The notes under the pieces: model-generated
Databases searched by the model: none
Seen by the model: the letters and a program-made list of their open reading frames with translations, nothing else
Told to the model about the DNA's origin: nothing
Part shown: positions 18,149 to 26,203 of the stretch, in pieces
How the letters are laid out: each line of letters opens with the position of its first letter
How positions within the stretch are numbered: the first letter of the stretch is position 1
Assembly (NCBI GenBank): GCA_964386705.1
Contig: CAYLTY010000018.1
Span: 1 to 64,000, forward strand
Source: AM-0621 sp964386705
GTDB lineage: Bacteria; Planctomycetota; Planctomycetia; Planctomycetales; Planctomycetaceae
Length of the DNA stretch: 64,000 nucleotides
Reading direction: 5' to 3'
Translations under genes and position numbers: made by a program

Positions 18149-19852
18149 CTAATGTCCACCTTTCTCAAGAGAGTAGACCTCCGATAGGTGAGTCAGTCCC
18201 TTGAGCGCTTTGTCGAGGCAGTCGTCAACGAGTGTTTTCATGCCAAACAGTCGTGCCTGGCGGCGGATGTTCTGCGAAGGCTCGCGATTAAAGGTCAATT
18301 CGCGAATTGCGGAGTTCATGACCATCAGTTCGAAGACGGCCACTCGTCCCCGGAAACCGGTTTGGTGGCAGTTGGAGCATCCCTTGCCACGCATGAATGT
18401 GCTGTTGGCGGCGACTTCGGGAGAAATATCAAAGTGTTGCAATTCGCCCGACGCAGGTCGGTATGGCTCGCCACACTTCAGGCAGACGCGGCGCGCGAGG
18501 CGTTGCGCCATCACTGCCATAACGCTGGATGCCACGAGGAATGGCTGTACGTGCATATCAATCATGCGAGTGATTGCTCCGGGCGCATCGTTCGTGTGCA
18601 GCGTGCTGAAAACTAGGTGGCCAGTTAGGCTGGCCTGAATTGCCATTTCCGCGGTCTCTAAGTCTCGGATTTCGCCGACCAAGATGACATTCGGTGCCTG
18701 CCGCAGCATGGCACGGATGACGGAAGCGAACGTCAGCCCGATCGCGGTCTTTACCTCGACCTGATTGATTCCTTGGAGGATGTATTCGACGGGATCCTCG
18801 GCGGTGATGATCTTCCGATCCGGACGGTTGAGTTCGCCGAGCGCGCTATAGAGAGTGGTCGTCTTGCCGCTGCCGGTGGGACCGGTCACAAGGAAGATGC
18901 CGTTGGGGCGGCGGATGACGTTGTTGAAGATACGGTAGTTCTCTTCCGAGAAGCCGAGGTTGCGGATGCCCACCTTGATGCTATCGCGATCAAGGATACG
19001 CATGACCACAGCCTGGCCATGTGATGTGGGCATCATGCTTACGCGGAGGTCGATCTCTTTGGTGCCGACGCGGGTCTTGATGCGTCCGTCCTGGCAGCGG
19101 CGCTTCTCCGAAATGTCCATGCTGGCCATAATCTTGATACGGGAGATCATGGCGCTGAGCAGGCGTTTTGGAGGGCTATCCCTCTCGGTGAGCTTGCCGT
19201 CGATCCGGTACCGAATTCGTATGCGATCCTCGAACGGCTCGATGTGAATGTCGCTAGCCCGCATGTTGAGGGCTTCGGCGATGATCAGATTGACCAACCG
19301 GATGATTGGTGCGCTGTTGTCGTCCTCCACGCCGGAAGCCTTGACCGTCGTATTGATTTCGGTTTGAGTGAAGTCGATCGCTGTTTCGGTGAACTCGGCA
19401 ATCATCGAATCGACGGATTCCCCTCCGCCGTGCCCGTAGTAGCGGTTGATGGCCGAGAGGATCGAATCCACCGAGGCGACCTCGGCTTTGACATCTTTAT
19501 TCAGGATGAAGCGCAGCTTATCCAAGACCGTGAAGTTCATCGGGTCGTTGATCGCCACGATGAGGGAGTCGCCTTCGAAGCGCAGCGGGAGCACCTGATT
19601 TTCACGGGCGACGGACTCGGGAACCAATGCAATCACGTCGCTGGGGACTTCGACCGTGCTCAGGTCGATCATGTCCTGCCCGTAGGCGGAGCTCTGTGAG
19701 GTCGTGATGTCAGACTCGTCAACGTACCCCAAGCGGACCAAAGCGTCTTCAACGCGGATGCGGAGACGATCGGCCATGTCCTCTGCTTCCGTCAGCTGAT
19801 CTTCGCCAATCAAGCCCTTCGAAAGCAGTTGTTTACAGATCTCGCTTGCCAT
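18149..19852 (-). CDS. GspE/PilB-type assembly ATPase (second copy)
   Basis: This 567-residue protein has an N-terminal MshEN-like region (CKQLLSKGLIGEDQLTEAED; VRLGYVDESDITTS), Walker A GPTGSGKTTTLYSALG near residue 319, Walker B region APNVILVGEIRDLE near 383, and zinc-type pairs CLKC (about 454) and CSNC (about 488). It is clearly a paralogue of the GspE-type gene at 15059-16771, from which it differs most in the N-terminal third. Two assembly ATPases plus one PilT and only one GspF in one locus suggest either two machines sharing the platform or one PilB for a type IV pilus and one GspE for the pseudopilus; which is which cannot be settled here. A fair ribosome binding site (AAGG) precedes the ATG. 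Confidence 0.93.
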   Translation of the reverse strand: MASEICKQLLSKGLIGEDQLTEAEDMADRLRIRVEDALVRLGYVDESDITTSQSSAYGQDMIDLSTVEVPSDVIALVPESVARENQVLPLRFEGDSLIVAINDPMNFTVLDKLRFILNKDVKAEVASVDSILSAINRYYGHGGGESVDSMIAEFTETAIDFTQTEINTTVKASGVEDDNSAPIIRLVNLIIAEALNMRASDIHIEPFEDRIRIRYRIDGKLTERDSPPKRLLSAMISRIKIMASMDISEKRRCQDGRIKTRVGTKEIDLRVSMMPTSHGQAVVMRILDRDSIKVGIRNLGFSEENYRIFNNVIRRPNGIFLVTGPTGSGKTTTLYSALGELNRPDRKIITAEDPVEYILQGINQVEVKTAIGLTFASVIRAMLRQAPNVILVGEIRDLETAEMAIQASLTGHLVFSTLHTNDAPGAITRMIDMHVQPFLVASSVMAVMAQRLARRVCLKCGEPYRPASGELQHFDISPEVAANSTFMRGKGCSNCHQTGFRGRVAVFELMVMNSAIRELTFNREPSQNIRRQARLFGMKTLVDDCLDKALKGLTHLSEVYSLEKGGH

Positions 19853-20113
19853 GAATCAGCCTTCTGATGCGTTGGGCCGCGGCGAGTGATTCACTTTGGC
19901 CGATGTGTTTCGTGCTGGAAGGAGAAGTGTGAGAAGTGGCTCCGATTTGTTACTGGGTATTGTTGACGGTGCCTATAAGGCGCGAGCAAGGAGTCTTCTG
20001 ACGGGAATTCGTTGATTAAGAGTGAACTCTGGCAACTCACAAGTGATTTGATGCCGAAATGGCGCTAAGTGCGTGAGTGAAGTGTGATGGCCCGTATATC
20101 AAGACTGACGTAG

Positions 20114-21001
20114 CTATTTGGCGCGCTTCTTGGTGACAGCGGTCTTGGGCGATTCCTTTTCTTTTTCTTTGGTCTCTTTCGTTTCCTTGGCTGCAGCTGC
20201 TGCCTTCTTGGTGGATGTCGCTTTGTGGTCGGCGGCTTCGCCACGCTTGCTGGCGGGCTCGGCTTCAGCCTTGGTGCCGCTGGCACGACGTCCCGCTTTA
20301 CCTGAAAGCAGGTCATCCAGATGCGTTTCGGCGGCGCTGATCTCCGACGCGTGATGTGAAAGATCGAGCTTCGCGATGAATTTGCTCTTGGGGCTCACCG
20401 CTGCGCACTTGAAAAGATAGGCGAACTCCAGCCCGTCGGCCTTCCGAATGAGCGACTTCAAGGCTTCGGCGCTATCCTCAACACTGGTTTCTGGTGGCAA
20501 CAGGCCGAGCCAGATTGCCAGGCGGCACATCTTCGTGTCCTGGGCGATCACGTGGTTGCCCAGCGAATTCTGCAGCAGCCAATTGCGCACGAAGGGAGTG
20601 AGGTGTTTGATCTTGGTCAGCTGCTTATGAATCAGTTCCTGGCTCTTCTTTTTGATACCATCAAAGTCGTAAGAGTACTGATGATCAAAAATGTAATAGA
20701 GCAGGTGGCGAATTCGCATGGCGCGCCATTCACCGTTCTCAATTCCCGTGAAGACCGATTCCAGCTCGCTGATCGTGGTGACGCGGATTTCGTTCCAGTC
20801 GTGATAGCTGGACACCAGCTTGGAATAGGCGGCGTCAGCTTCTTCGTAGCTGACGTCTTCCAGGCAAATGGCATAGATCAGGCTCTCCAGAACCGGGAGG
20901 GACTCGCGCTTTGGCAGTCCGCCGAATTCCTTCTTCAACCGTTTGGTCAGCTTGCCAACGATCGTCTGCTTGTCGGCCAGAGAACTTTTATTTGCAACCA
21001 T
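20114..21001 (-). CDS. Endonuclease III-like (HhH-GPD) protein with Lys/Ala-rich tail
   Basis: This 295-residue protein resembles the endonuclease III / HhH-GPD fold of base excision repair glycosylases: LPVLESLIYAICLEDVSYEEA matches the N-terminal helices, and AQDTKMCRLAIWLGLL matches the stretch around the catalytic Asp (VDTHVxRxxxRLGL in the family). The hairpin loop that normally reads LPGVGRKTA, including the catalytic Lys of bifunctional enzymes, is replaced by TPFVRNWLLQNSLGNHVI, and no iron-sulfur cysteine cluster is seen. Residues 230-295 form a low-complexity Lys/Ala/Glu tail that could bind nucleic acid. It lies 41 bases after rbfA in the nusA operon. It may be a monofunctional or inactive glycosylase-fold DNA- or RNA-binding protein. 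Confidence 0.6.
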   Translation of the reverse strand: MVANKSSLADKQTIVGKLTKRLKKEFGGLPKRESLPVLESLIYAICLEDVSYEEADAAYSKLVSSYHDWNEIRVTTISELESVFTGIENGEWRAMRIRHLLYYIFDHQYSYDFDGIKKKSQELIHKQLTKIKHLTPFVRNWLLQNSLGNHVIAQDTKMCRLAIWLGLLPPETSVEDSAEALKSLIRKADGLEFAYLFKCAAVSPKSKFIAKLDLSHHASEISAAETHLDDLLSGKAGRRASGTKAEAEPASKRGEAADHKATSTKKAAAAAKETKETKEKEKESPKTAVTKKRAK

Positions 21002-21042
21002 GATCTATGTTTCTGCGAGCTTCACACTTATATGAGTATTAT

Positions 21043-21510
21043 TTACAGGTTGTCCGGGCGGGTATTGTCTGCGACTTGTAACTCGCTTTCGGCGGACTCC
21101 TGATCGTTGTCTGTCTCGGTTTCAGGCTCCTTAGCCGCTCGTTCCGCCTGACGTCGTTTCAGTTCGTTCTCAGCCGCGATCAACTGGAGGGCTCGTTCCG
21201 CCTGATGAGCCGGTGAATCCAGCGAATCCAGCACGAAATTCAGCACTGGAGTGTGCTTAGTCTGCAGGTTCTCTGCAATTCTCGCCTGCAGAGCACCGCG
21301 TGCTGATTCCAGCCCGACTATGGCCAGCGCTCGCTTCTTCTCGTCACCTTCGATGGCGACTGCCACCTTGGCGCGCGACAGATCAGGCGAGACCTCAACG
21401 TTCAAGACCGTGACCCGCTGAATACGGGGGTCACGCAGATGGCGCAAGAGGGCCTGGGAAATGGTTTGCCGGATCGATTCCGCAACCCTGAGTTGGCGAC
21501 GAGAGAACAT
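21043..21510 (-). CDS. rbfA: Ribosome-binding factor A
   Basis: This protein of about 155 residues carries the RbfA core: RRQLRVAESIRQTISQALL, then DPRIQRVTVLNVEVSPDLSRA and RIAENLQTKHTPVLNFVLD, matching the KH-like fold of RbfA, which binds the 30S subunit during 16S rRNA 5'-end maturation. The ATG at 21510 is preferred because RbfA proteins start just before the RR-x-x-RVAE motif; an in-frame TTG at 21540 would add ten residues but lacks a Shine-Dalgarno sequence. The C-terminal 40 residues are acidic/polar and longer than in E. coli (133 residues in all). The gene follows infB within 40 bases, the classical infB-rbfA pairing. Confidence 0.93.
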   Translation of the reverse strand: MFSRRQLRVAESIRQTISQALLRHLRDPRIQRVTVLNVEVSPDLSRAKVAVAIEGDEKKRALAIVGLESARGALQARIAENLQTKHTPVLNFVLDSLDSPAHQAERALQLIAAENELKRRQAERAAKEPETETDNDQESAESELQVADNTRPDNL

Positions 21511-21545
21511 GACCACACCATCCGACGAGCTAGAGGACAAGGAGA

Positions 21546-24413
21546 TTAATCGAGTGTTCGCTTGACGGAATCGATACGGAATGACTCAAGCAGATCGCCC
21601 TCTTTCACGTCGTTAAAGCCATCCAGCCGAATGCCGCACTCCATGCCTTCTCGAACTTCCTTGGCGTCGTCTTTACCTCGTCTCAGTGATGCGATCGGGT
21701 AGTCATTCATAACTTTCTGGTCACGAATTACGTGAATCCGATGCGAGCGTTCGATAGTACCGCTCAGCACGCGGCAGCCAGCAATCGTTCCCACCTTACT
21801 GATCGCAAATGCCTGCAACACAATGGCGCGGCCCGTTGAGACCTTGACTTCTTCAGGTTGCAACAGCCCCTCAAGAGTGCGCTTAATCTGATCGGTAACT
21901 TCATAGATGATATCGTACCGTCGAATTTCGACGGCCTCGCGCTCGGCCAACTGGACGGCGCGATCTTCGGCGATCACGTTAAATGCAATAATAATTGCGT
22001 CGGAGGCACTCGCGAGGTACACGTCGCTTTCGTTGACGCCACCAACCGCTTCGTGCAGCACGCGAACGCGCACTTCCGGGTGTTCCAGTTTTCCGATTTC
22101 GTGTCGAAGAGCTTCGATCGAGCCGGGTGTATCCGCCTTGAGAATCAGGTTGAGATCCTGAACGGCACCAAGCTTCGCGGCGTTAAGGATGTCGTCGAGC
22201 GTACGTGGCTTGTTGCGTCCGGCGAGGAATTGACTACGGCCCTCGGCCAAGCGTTCTTCCGCGACGGTCCTCGCAAGATCAATGTCGTCAAGCACATAGA
22301 AGCGATCGCCAGCGCCCGGAACGTCGCCCAAACCGGTGACTTTGACGGGCATCGAGGGCGGTGCTTCCTGGATCTCTTCGCCGCGATCGTTGTAGATCGA
22401 GCGGATACGACCGTAGGTCGAGCCGCACAGAATGACGTCGCCAACCTTCAGCGTACCCTTCTGAACGATCAACCACGCGATGGCTCCGCGGCCTTCGTCG
22501 CGGAAACCTTCGAGGCAGATACCGACAGCGTCCCTGGTGGGGTCTGCCTTCAATTCGTTGATTTCAGCGGTGATCAGAATGGTTTCGAGCAGCTCGTCGA
22601 TACCCAATCCGCTGAGGCCTGAAGTCCGCACGACATCGACATCGCCGCCCCATTCGTGCGGTTGAACGCCGTGAGTTGAGAGGTCGGTGAGGACCTTGGT
22701 CTCTTTGATGTCCGGCAGGTCGCTCTTATTCATCGCGACGATCATGGCCGCGTTAGCAGCCTTGGCGTGGCTGATACATTCCACGGTCTGAGGCATCACG
22801 CTGTCGTTCGCCGCGACGACGAGCACCACAATGTCGGTGACGTTGGCGCCGCGGGCTCGCATTTCGCCGAACGCCGCGTGGCCAGGGGTGTCCACGAAGG
22901 TAATCGGCTGGCCGTTGTGCATAACTTGATACGCACGAATATGTTGAGTGATACCGCCAGCTTCGCCGCCAGCCACGTCTGTGGACCGGATCTTGTCGAG
23001 CAGAGTGGTCTTGCCGTGGTCGACGTGGCCCAGAATCGTGACGATCGGTGGTCGCGGCTTGAGCTTCTCCGGGTCCGATTCCTGGTTGAAGATCTCTTCC
23101 AGTTCCTCGTCGACGGACTTTGGCTTTTCGACGTTCAGATCGACGCCCAGTTCCGAGCAGATTTCCCAAGCGAGATCGTCGTCAATCACTTCGTTGATCG
23201 TGACCATCTGGCCGCGCTTGAAGAGCGAGCCGATGATGGCTTTCGCGGGACGCCCGATCGCTTCGGAGAGACGGCGCACGGTGATGGGGGATTCGACAGA
23301 CGCGACCGTCTTCAGTTCGACGACGGTACGGGATCGACGTCGGCCACCGCTAATGCCGCGAGGAGATCGGCGGCGATACGTATCTTCGGTATCCTCGTCG
23401 CTTTTCACGTTGCTCTGACCACGGCGATCCTTACGGGCCGGCTTGCGAGCCCCTTCGGACTCTTCGCCTGCCTGTTTAACGCGTGATGCGGGGTCGGCGA
23501 GTGGTAGGGCAACGTCCTTTTTCTTGGCCGTAACTCCCTTACCCTTCTTGTCTTCCGCCTCCTTGTGCAATCGCTTGCCGAGAGGTGACTGCTGCGCTCC
23601 CCATTGTTCGGGAGTCAGGCGAATTTCAGGCTTCTGAGCCTTCTGCTCATCACCAGCCGGTCTGGCCGGTTCCTTTGGTTTGAAGGTGGGCATCGCGGCT
23701 AGCATGGGCATGGTCGCTCGCGACCGCTGGGGCCCGGGCCCAGGCCCGCCGCTTCTCATGCCACGATTGCTTTCGCTGCCGCTGCCACGCGGCCGCATTT
23801 CTCTCATCTGGCCCGTATTCGACGACAGTGGCGCTGCGGCTTCTTCACGCCGCGGTGCTGAAGCTGCCAGCTTGTCTTCGGCGGCAACCGGTTTTGAAGG
23901 CTCATCGACGCGAGTCTCGGGAGCGGCCTCTGCTGCGGCGGGAACTTCAGCTACAAGCTCTTGCGGCGCTTCGACGACTGGAGCGATCTCAATGGGCTGC
24001 TCGACAGCGACCGATTCCTGCTGCTCGCTCGGAGCTTCCGCAGCGAGCGGCTGCTCGTTGGGCTGAGTCTGAGTTTCCGCAACCTCTATCGGTGAAGCAG
24101 TTTCGGACTGAGCACGGGGCTTCTCGCGAGCCTGCACATCGCGCAGGTTTCGCATGCGCCCGCCGGAGTCACGGTTTGACTCGCGAGCGGGACTCGCGGA
24201 CTCAGGCGGCGGAATGGTGGGCTTGGTGGGTTCATTCGACCGTTGGGCGATGAAGTCCAGGACCAGCTGCTTCTCTTCGGGAGAAATCGCCGCCAGCGCA
24301 GAGCTCTTCACTGGAACGCCGGCATCGTTGCAGTACTTGATCAGTACCTTGCTATCCATGCCGAGTTCTTTAGCCAGCGAAAAGATGCGAATTTTGTTCG
24401 GAACTTCTCCCAT
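21546..24413 (-). CDS. infB: Translation initiation factor IF-2
   Basis: This 955-residue protein is full-length IF-2. An IF2_N-type domain (VPNKIRIFSLAKELGMDSK) is followed by a long Pro/Ala/Glu-rich linker (about 70-370), a second N-type domain (about 375-440), then the G domain with GHVDHGKTT near residue 458, DTPGH and NKSD, where Ser replaces the more usual Ile or Val. Domains II, III and the fMet-tRNA-binding C2 domain follow. IF-2 brings fMet-tRNA to the 30S subunit. The long basic/acidic linker is within the range of other planctomycetes. GGGGA lies shortly before the ATG. Neighbours nusA and rbfA confirm the conserved operon. Confidence 0.98.
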   Translation of the reverse strand: MGEVPNKIRIFSLAKELGMDSKVLIKYCNDAGVPVKSSALAAISPEEKQLVLDFIAQRSNEPTKPTIPPPESASPARESNRDSGGRMRNLRDVQAREKPRAQSETASPIEVAETQTQPNEQPLAAEAPSEQQESVAVEQPIEIAPVVEAPQELVAEVPAAAEAAPETRVDEPSKPVAAEDKLAASAPRREEAAAPLSSNTGQMREMRPRGSGSESNRGMRSGGPGPGPQRSRATMPMLAAMPTFKPKEPARPAGDEQKAQKPEIRLTPEQWGAQQSPLGKRLHKEAEDKKGKGVTAKKKDVALPLADPASRVKQAGEESEGARKPARKDRRGQSNVKSDEDTEDTYRRRSPRGISGGRRRSRTVVELKTVASVESPITVRRLSEAIGRPAKAIIGSLFKRGQMVTINEVIDDDLAWEICSELGVDLNVEKPKSVDEELEEIFNQESDPEKLKPRPPIVTILGHVDHGKTTLLDKIRSTDVAGGEAGGITQHIRAYQVMHNGQPITFVDTPGHAAFGEMRARGANVTDIVVLVVAANDSVMPQTVECISHAKAANAAMIVAMNKSDLPDIKETKVLTDLSTHGVQPHEWGGDVDVVRTSGLSGLGIDELLETILITAEINELKADPTRDAVGICLEGFRDEGRGAIAWLIVQKGTLKVGDVILCGSTYGRIRSIYNDRGEEIQEAPPSMPVKVTGLGDVPGAGDRFYVLDDIDLARTVAEERLAEGRSQFLAGRNKPRTLDDILNAAKLGAVQDLNLILKADTPGSIEALRHEIGKLEHPEVRVRVLHEAVGGVNESDVYLASASDAIIIAFNVIAEDRAVQLAEREAVEIRRYDIIYEVTDQIKRTLEGLLQPEEVKVSTGRAIVLQAFAISKVGTIAGCRVLSGTIERSHRIHVIRDQKVMNDYPIASLRRGKDDAKEVREGMECGIRLDGFNDVKEGDLLESFRIDSVKRTLD

Positions 24414-24488
24414 TGATCCCCAATCGTACAGTCTAAAATGACGCTAATACCGTCAGCGTAATCGGTAATTCAGTATAGTATAAAGAGT

Positions 24489-25859
24489 CTAAGAGTTGCT
24501 GTTTGCTTCTGGTGCCGCAGTTTCGTCTGGCCCCGGCTCCACTGCAGGCAGTTCCGTAGCAGGTGGTTCCGCTACAGGTGGTTCCACATCAGTCGCGGTC
24601 GGCTTTGGTCGCGTATCGGCTTCTGGTGGAGGAGTGCTCGTTCGCGAGTTTCGCCCACCGCCACCACCTGGGTTCTTCCCGCGGTTCTGCTCGGCTTCGA
24701 GTTCCTGCTTCTCCGCCTCTTGGTCTGCAAAATCAATGATTGCAGTGCACTCATCCTGAGTCAGGCCACTCATCTCCGCCAGATCGTCGGGCTCGATGAC
24801 TGACAAATCGTAGAAAGTAAAGAAGCCCTGCGAGACCAGGCCCTCAGATAATTCATCTGTGATACCCGGAATGGCAGCAAATGCTGCGACCGATTTTTCC
24901 AGTTGCTGATCGAGTTCTGACTGAGTCATGACCTCGATGTCCCAACCCACTAGTCGCGACGCAAGTCGGACGTTCTGTCCACGCTTGCCGATGGCCAGCG
25001 ACAACTGATCGTCGCGAACGAGGACGATCACCCGCCCGAGCATCGGACAGAGGATAACGTCTTCTACTTCAGCAGGTTGCATCGCGTTAGGGACGAGCAC
25101 CTGGAGCGAATCGTTCCAGCGGACGATATCAATACGCTCGCCGGCCAGTTCGTCCACGATGTTCTTGATACGTGCGCCACGGACACCCACGCAAGCACCG
25201 ACCGGATCGATCTTATTATCCAGACACGAAACCGCGACTTTGGATCGGTAGCCGGCTTCGCGAGACAGTGAGCGGATTTCAATCACTCGTTCAGAGATTT
25301 CTGGAATCTCGGACTCAAACAACCGCAGTACGAATTCTGGATGCGTTCTGGAAAGTACGACCCGGACACGACTTCCGGCTTTTCGAACTTCGAGAACAAC
25401 CGCTCGTGTGCGATCGTTTGTGCGGAGCGATTCGCCGGGAATTTGTTCGCTGCGAGGCAGTACTGCTTCCAGTTTACCGAGAGCTACGATCGCTGCTCCA
25501 CCTTCGAAACGGGCGATCGTGCCGGAAACCAGTTGGCCCTTGAGTTCTTCGTATTCCTGGAAGAGTGTGTCTCGCTCAGCTTCGCGGATCTTCTGAATCA
25601 TCACCTGCTTGGCAGTCTGAGCCGCCACACGCCCCAGAATGTCACCGATAACTTCAGCGGAAAGCGGTGCACCATCACTGGTTACGGTGACATCGCCATG
25701 CTTGCGATCAATGGACGCCTTGAGTTCAAAGCCTTCTCCGTAGTGCTTACGAGCGGCCGAAAGGATCGCCTGTTCGATGCCCTCGAACACGATCTCTTTG
25801 TCAATGTTCTTGTCGCGATGAATCGCGTCCACAACGCGAAGCACTTCGCTGCCGTTCAT
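24489..25859 (-). CDS. nusA: Transcription termination/antitermination factor NusA
   Basis: This 456-residue NusA has the N-terminal RNA polymerase-binding domain (VFEGIEQAILSAARKHYG), an S1 domain (GTIARFEGGAAIVALGKLEAVLP), KH1 and KH2 domains (IGKRGQNVRLASRLVGWDIEV) and a C-terminal helix-hairpin-helix unit (PGITDELSEGLVSQGFF). A Pro/Glu-rich tail ends the protein. The ATG at 25859 has AAGGA seven bases upstream and starts exactly at the family N-terminus; an in-frame extension to 26009 would run through the leader terminator and is rejected. nusA is the first gene of this operon: rimP, its usual upstream partner, is not in the window. A terminator hairpin between the promoter candidate and the start suggests control of the operon by attenuation, perhaps by NusA itself. 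Confidence 0.97.
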   Translation of the reverse strand: MNGSEVLRVVDAIHRDKNIDKEIVFEGIEQAILSAARKHYGEGFELKASIDRKHGDVTVTSDGAPLSAEVIGDILGRVAAQTAKQVMIQKIREAERDTLFQEYEELKGQLVSGTIARFEGGAAIVALGKLEAVLPRSEQIPGESLRTNDRTRAVVLEVRKAGSRVRVVLSRTHPEFVLRLFESEIPEISERVIEIRSLSREAGYRSKVAVSCLDNKIDPVGACVGVRGARIKNIVDELAGERIDIVRWNDSLQVLVPNAMQPAEVEDVILCPMLGRVIVLVRDDQLSLAIGKRGQNVRLASRLVGWDIEVMTQSELDQQLEKSVAAFAAIPGITDELSEGLVSQGFFTFYDLSVIEPDDLAEMSGLTQDECTAIIDFADQEAEKQELEAEQNRGKNPGGGGGRNSRTSTPPPEADTRPKPTATDVEPPVAEPPATELPAVEPGPDETAAPEANSNS

Positions 25860-25922
25860 GAGCGTCCTTCCCAGGGCGACTATTCGCGGTTGTCCCTTGC
25901 CGCAAAAATCCGTCCACACAAT

Positions 25923-25949
25923 AAAAAAAGTGGGACCAGATCCCACTTT
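25923..25949 (-). terminator. Intrinsic terminator in the nusA leader (possible attenuator)
   Basis: AAAGTGGGA (25927-25935) and TCCCACTTT (25941-25949) form a perfect 9-bp stem with a 5-base loop. Read on the minus strand it ends in seven U (25923-25929, overlapping the stem base). It lies about 64 bases before the nusA ATG, and the only gene upstream is divergent, so it does not end another gene. Read on the plus strand it has no U-run. Just upstream, GGGCCAA and TTGGCCC segments of the leader could pair and compete with or precede this stem. Confidence 0.85.
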
Positions 25950-26018
25950 CACGTCGGGCCAAACCAGCCCAGGCCAAGGAACGGGGTCTTGCGACCACCG
26001 TTGGGCCAAGAATGCTGA

Positions 26019-26047
26019 AAGTTACAAGTCCAAAATTTGAAAGTCAA
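26019..26047 (-). promoter_or_regulatory. Sigma70-like promoter candidate for the nusA operon
   Basis: On the minus strand TTGACT (26042-26047, five of six -35 matches) is followed after exactly 17 bases by TAACTT (26019-26024, three of six -10 matches). The predicted start near 26012 would give a leader of about 150 bases containing the terminator hairpin at 25923-25949. The -10 is weak, so this is a candidate only. Confidence 0.4.
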
Positions 26048-26203
26048 GAAACGGCGAGCCTCGATAAGAGCCATCAAGAGAAGACGCACGAAGCCGTTTT
26101 GCAGAATCTCAGGGGTGTTCGCTTTGGTTCTCCGCGAGTGGCGGGCAGAATGCGGGAACATCGATCGAATCGCTGGACCGCTTCTCATTCCCCCGGAGAC
26201 ACC

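Noticed and set aside
25860..26009. In-frame N-terminal extension of nusA
   Set aside because: It crosses the terminator hairpin, lacks similarity to NusA, and the ATG at 25859 has a good ribosome binding site.
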